Source of the DNA: Poindextera sp036494815
GTDB taxonomy: Bacteria > Pseudomonadota > Alphaproteobacteria > Caulobacterales > Caulobacteraceae
NCBI GenBank assembly: GCA_036494815.1
Contig: DASXNV010000070.1
Location: forward strand, 1 to 64,000
Reading direction: 5' to 3'
Length of the DNA: 64,000 bases
The position numbers and the translations under genes are program-made. Each line of letters starts with the position of its first letter. Position 1 is the first letter of the stretch. Positions 61,268 to 64,000 of this stretch are shown here, in pieces. The notes under the pieces are model-generated. The model ran no database searches. It worked only from the letters and a program-made list of their open reading frames with translations, and was not told where the DNA came from.

Positions 61268-63076
61268 ATGAGCCTGCATCGCCGCCACCTGCTCGCCACT
61301 GTCGCGCTCGCCGCTGTGGCGCCCGCCGCCCGCGCCTTGGCCGCCGGCTCCGCGCCGCTGAGCGCGGTGCTCGACGACATCATGAAAGCCCAGCTGCGCC
61401 GCTCGCCCGAGCTGGCGACCACCCTGGGTTTGGACAAGGACGCCTTGGCGGGCGAGAAGAGTCTGTTGGACGACCGCTCCTTGGCCTCTCGCGCCAGCGA
61501 CAAGGCCGACAACCTGGCCCACCAGAAGCAGCTACGCTCTGTGGATCGCAAGGCGTTGAGCGGCCTTGACGCCGCCACCTACGACACCGTCGCCTACAGC
61601 CTGGAGATCGAGGCCGAGGCGGACAGGCTGTTCGACTATGGCGGAACCGGCGCGGGTTCGCCCTATGTGATCAGCCAGCTGACCGGCTCGTACCAGTCCC
61701 TGCCGGGCTTCCTGGACAGCCAGCACAGCATCGAGGCCAAGGCCGACGCAGACGCCTATCTGGCCCGTCTGGAAGCCTTCGCCGTCGCCCTCGACCAGGA
61801 GTCCGAACAGGCGCGCCATGACGCCGGCCAGGGCGTGATCCCGCCGGACTTCGCCCTCGACAAGACCCTGATCCAGATGATCGGACTGCATGACGCCCCG
61901 GCCGACAAGTCGGTGCTGGTGCAGTCGGTGATCCGGCGAACGGCCGAGAAGAAGATCGACGGCGATTATGCCGGCAAGGCATCTGCTATCTATACGGGCA
62001 AGATTCAGCCCGCCCTGGCGCGCCAGATCGAGCTGATGAAGTCGCTCCGCGCCAAGGCCGTCCACGACGCCGGTGTTTGGCGCCTGCCCAGTGGTGAGGC
62101 CTACTACGCCGCCTCGCTGAAACAGTGGACGACCTCGAACATCACCCCGGACGAAGCGCACAAGACGGGGCTGGATCTGGTCGCCACCCTGTGCGGCCGC
62201 ATCGACGGGCTGCTCAAGCAGCAGGGCATGACCCAGGGCAGTGTCGGCGAGCGGATGCGGGCCCTCTACAACGACCCCAAGTACCGCTACCCCAACACCG
62301 ACGAAGGCAAGGTCAAGCTGATCGCCGACCTGAACGTGAAGGTGAAGACGGTCCAGGCCAAGCTGCCGGCCTATTTCAAAACCCTGCCTAAGGCCAGCGT
62401 CGAGATCCGCCGCGTGCCGGCCTATATCGAGGCAGGGGCGCCAGGCGGTTATTATCAGGGCGGCGCGCTCGATGGCTCGCGGCCGGGGGCCTATTTCATC
62501 AACCTGCGCGACACGGCGGAGGTCCCCAGCTGGACCCTGCCGACCCTGACCTATCACGAGGCGATTCCGGGTCACCACCTGCAAGGCGCCCTGCAGCAGG
62601 AGGCGGACCTGCCCCTGATCCGCAAGGTGATGTGGTTCTCGGCCTATGGCGAGGGCTGGGCGCTCTACGCCGAGCAGCTGGCGGACGAGATGGGCATGTA
62701 CGACGACGATCCCATGGGCCGGATTGGCTATCTGCACGACGCTGCTTTCCGCGCCGTGCGGCTGGTGGTCGACAGCGGTCTGCACAGCCAGCGCTGGAGC
62801 CGCGAGCAGGCTGTGAAATACTATGTGGACGCCATCGGCGACCAGGAGGCCACCGTGGTCACCGAGGTCGAACGCTACTGTGTCTGGCCGGGCCAGGCCT
62901 GCAGCTACATGGTTGGCAAGCTGACTTGGCTGCGCCTGCGCGAGCAGGCCAAGGCCAAGCTAGGCCCCAGGTTCGACATCCGTGAATTCCACGACGCCGG
63001 CCTGGTCTGCGGGGCGACGCCGCTGACGGTGCTGGACGACGTCATGGCAGGGTATGCGAAGGCGAAGATGGCCTAG
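61268..63076 (+). CDS. Exported DUF885-family zinc-peptidase-like protein
   Basis: 602 residues from the ATG at 61268; the upstream frame from 61199 would hide the signal. The N-terminus LHRRHLLATVALAAVAPAA looks like a twin-arginine signal, cleaved near ALA. The DUF885 domain fills the rest, with the metal motif TYHEAIPGHHLQGALQQ (about 428; HExxxxH-H) and WFSAYGEGWALYAEQLADEM (about 457) with the downstream Glu. Family members are thought to be zinc metallopeptidases, but substrates are unknown. Single gene, tail to tail with the GtrA gene. Confidence 0.88.
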   Translation: MSLHRRHLLATVALAAVAPAARALAAGSAPLSAVLDDIMKAQLRRSPELATTLGLDKDALAGEKSLLDDRSLASRASDKADNLAHQKQLRSVDRKALSGLDAATYDTVAYSLEIEAEADRLFDYGGTGAGSPYVISQLTGSYQSLPGFLDSQHSIEAKADADAYLARLEAFAVALDQESEQARHDAGQGVIPPDFALDKTLIQMIGLHDAPADKSVLVQSVIRRTAEKKIDGDYAGKASAIYTGKIQPALARQIELMKSLRAKAVHDAGVWRLPSGEAYYAASLKQWTTSNITPDEAHKTGLDLVATLCGRIDGLLKQQGMTQGSVGERMRALYNDPKYRYPNTDEGKVKLIADLNVKVKTVQAKLPAYFKTLPKASVEIRRVPAYIEAGAPGGYYQGGALDGSRPGAYFINLRDTAEVPSWTLPTLTYHEAIPGHHLQGALQQEADLPLIRKVMWFSAYGEGWALYAEQLADEMGMYDDDPMGRIGYLHDAAFRAVRLVVDSGLHSQRWSREQAVKYYVDAIGDQEATVVTEVERYCVWPGQACSYMVGKLTWLRLREQAKAKLGPRFDIREFHDAGLVCGATPLTVLDDVMAGYAKAKMA

Positions 63077-63092
63077 GGATACAGGGTCGTCC

Positions 63093-64000
63093 TCATTCCG
63101 CCCCGCTGATCGGAAACTCCACCTCGCTCGCCATCATCGCTCCCGCGGGCTCGGCTTTCGCCGGCTTGAAGGCGATGTGCTTGGAGCCGAGGAAGGTCAG
63201 GCACAGGCCGGCGGCGCTGCCGAAGGCCAGGGGGATCAACAGCATGTGCTTGAATGGCGGATGAACGGCGAGGGCCAGATTATAGGCGCCGATATTGGCT
63301 ATGCCGCCAGCGCCCTGCACCGCAGCGTAGACCAGGGCCTGACGCCAGGGCGTATGGTGGGTAGGCCCCCTGAAGGTGAAGCTGCGATTGAGCAGCCAGG
63401 TGGCCAGCACCGCCACCGGGAAAGACACGAACCGCCCGACAAACGGGCTGAGGCCGCCCATGCCGGTGGCCGCGTGCAGCACCAGGGCGTCGACGGTGAA
63501 ACCAGCCACGCCCACCAGCCCGAATCGAATGAAGGCGGGATCGATGCGTCGGGCGAACACCTGCACCAGGGGCCGGGACCATAGCCTGAGCGCCCAAGCG
63601 GGCAGAGTGACCCGACCGCTCTCCGGTACGAGCGAGATCATCGAGATCGCCGCCCCGGCCACTACCAGCCAGGTGATGCGCGCCTGATAGCGGGCGAACG
63701 GACCCGACATGGCGCCACAGACAAAGCCGTTGATCAGCACGGTGGCCATCAACAGCAACATCAGCACCAAAAGCCGCGTGCGCTCCTCGCCCCACTGGAA
63801 GTCGCGCGCCCTGAAGCCCGCGCGCATGTCCGCCTGGACCAGGCGCAGGATGATGAGGGCGACAGCCAGCACAAACAGCGAGCTGTGCAGCCACGCAGAA
63901 CCGTCCATGGACAGGCGCGCGCCGCAGCCCCAGTGATCGCGCCCGCAGTCGGCGGCGTGGTTGATCAGCCAGGGGAGGTTGGTGGTGCTCCAATAGTCGT
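63093..64000 (-). CDS. Membrane protein with C-terminal GtrA domain (5' end outside window)
   Basis: At least 302 residues visible; the reading frame stays open to the window edge (the visible upstream part reads DYWSTTNLPWLINHAADCGR, then ends LSM before the internal ATG at 63908). So the internal ATG is probably not the true start. The C-terminal about 125 residues form a GtrA-like domain with four helices (FIRFGLVGVAGFTVDALVLH, SFPVAVLATWLLNRSFTF). These domains act in transfer of lipid-linked sugars for cell-surface glycans. The N-terminal part has further membrane helices (LFVLAVALIILRLV, LLVLMLLLMATVLINGFV) not typical of stand-alone GtrA proteins, so this is a fusion of unknown role. 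Confidence 0.75.
   Translation of the reverse strand, partial: DYWSTTNLPWLINHAADCGRDHWGCGARLSMDGSAWLHSSLFVLAVALIILRLVQADMRAGFRARDFQWGEERTRLLVLMLLLMATVLINGFVCGAMSGPFARYQARITWLVVAGAAISMISLVPESGRVTLPAWALRLWSRPLVQVFARRIDPAFIRFGLVGVAGFTVDALVLHAATGMGGLSPFVGRFVSFPVAVLATWLLNRSFTFRGPTHHTPWRQALVYAAVQGAGGIANIGAYNLALAVHPPFKHMLLIPLAFGSAAGLCLTFLGSKHIAFKPAKAEPAGAMMASEVEFPISGAE

Overview
The window looks like a high-GC alphaproteobacterial chromosome, most likely Caulobacteraceae (Caulobacter, Phenylobacterium or a relative). Reasons: three large TonB-dependent receptors next to sugar catabolic genes, a maltose locus with the gene content of the Caulobacter mal locus, a circularly permuted (two-piece) tmRNA of the alphaproteobacterial type, and the alphaproteobacterial form of SspB. 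No rRNA or tRNA gene, CRISPR array or prophage was seen. The only mobile DNA is an IS5-type transposase cut by the left edge.

Region 1 (about 1-11.7 kb) is a maltodextrin locus: LacI regulator, GH13 alpha-glucosidase, secreted GH13 alpha-amylase, TonB receptor, flavin-dependent tryptophan-halogenase-like protein and a MalY-type sugar/proton symporter. Region 2 (11.7-14.6 kb) is housekeeping or unknown: an AIM24-like protein, a PLP-dependent D-threonine-aldolase/alanine-racemase-fold protein and a DUF599 membrane protein. An 850-base gene-poor stretch follows.

Region 3 (15.5-28.4 kb) is the most interesting part. A TonB receptor and a secreted PHP-type metallohydrolase are followed by a GlpT-like organophosphate transporter, a glutamine-synthetase-like ligase, an aldehyde dehydrogenase, an iron-type alcohol dehydrogenase, an exported glycerophosphodiester phosphodiesterase and an amino acid/choline-family permease, all on one strand. 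Read together, they suggest scavenging of glycerophosphodiesters such as glycerophosphoethanolamine, with the amino-alcohol head group burned through gamma-glutamylated intermediates instead of a Eut microcompartment. This is an inference from gene content.

Region 4 (28.4-47.1 kb) is a beta-glycan locus, probably for glucomannan or mannose-containing oligosaccharides: GH3 beta-glucosidase, ROK repressor, TonB receptor, a second halogenase-like protein, fructokinase, AGE-family (mannose) isomerase, sugar porter, GH2 beta-mannosidase, LacI regulator and FucP-type transporter. A palindrome, TGACAGCGCTGTCA, occurs upstream of three units here and points to one LacI regulon.

Region 5 (47.2-64 kb) is mostly core functions: ZIP metal transporter, S10 peptidase, single-domain response regulator, bacterioferritin with its ferredoxin, a membrane-linked serine hydrolase, a run made of a C13 caspase-like protease, a hotdog thioesterase, sspB and ssrA (the tag and the adaptor that recognises it lie side by side), a TPR/ATP-grasp fusion, ilvN and ilvB behind a leader peptide with an attenuator-like terminator, miaA, a DUF885 zinc peptidase, and a GtrA-domain membrane protein cut by the right edge.
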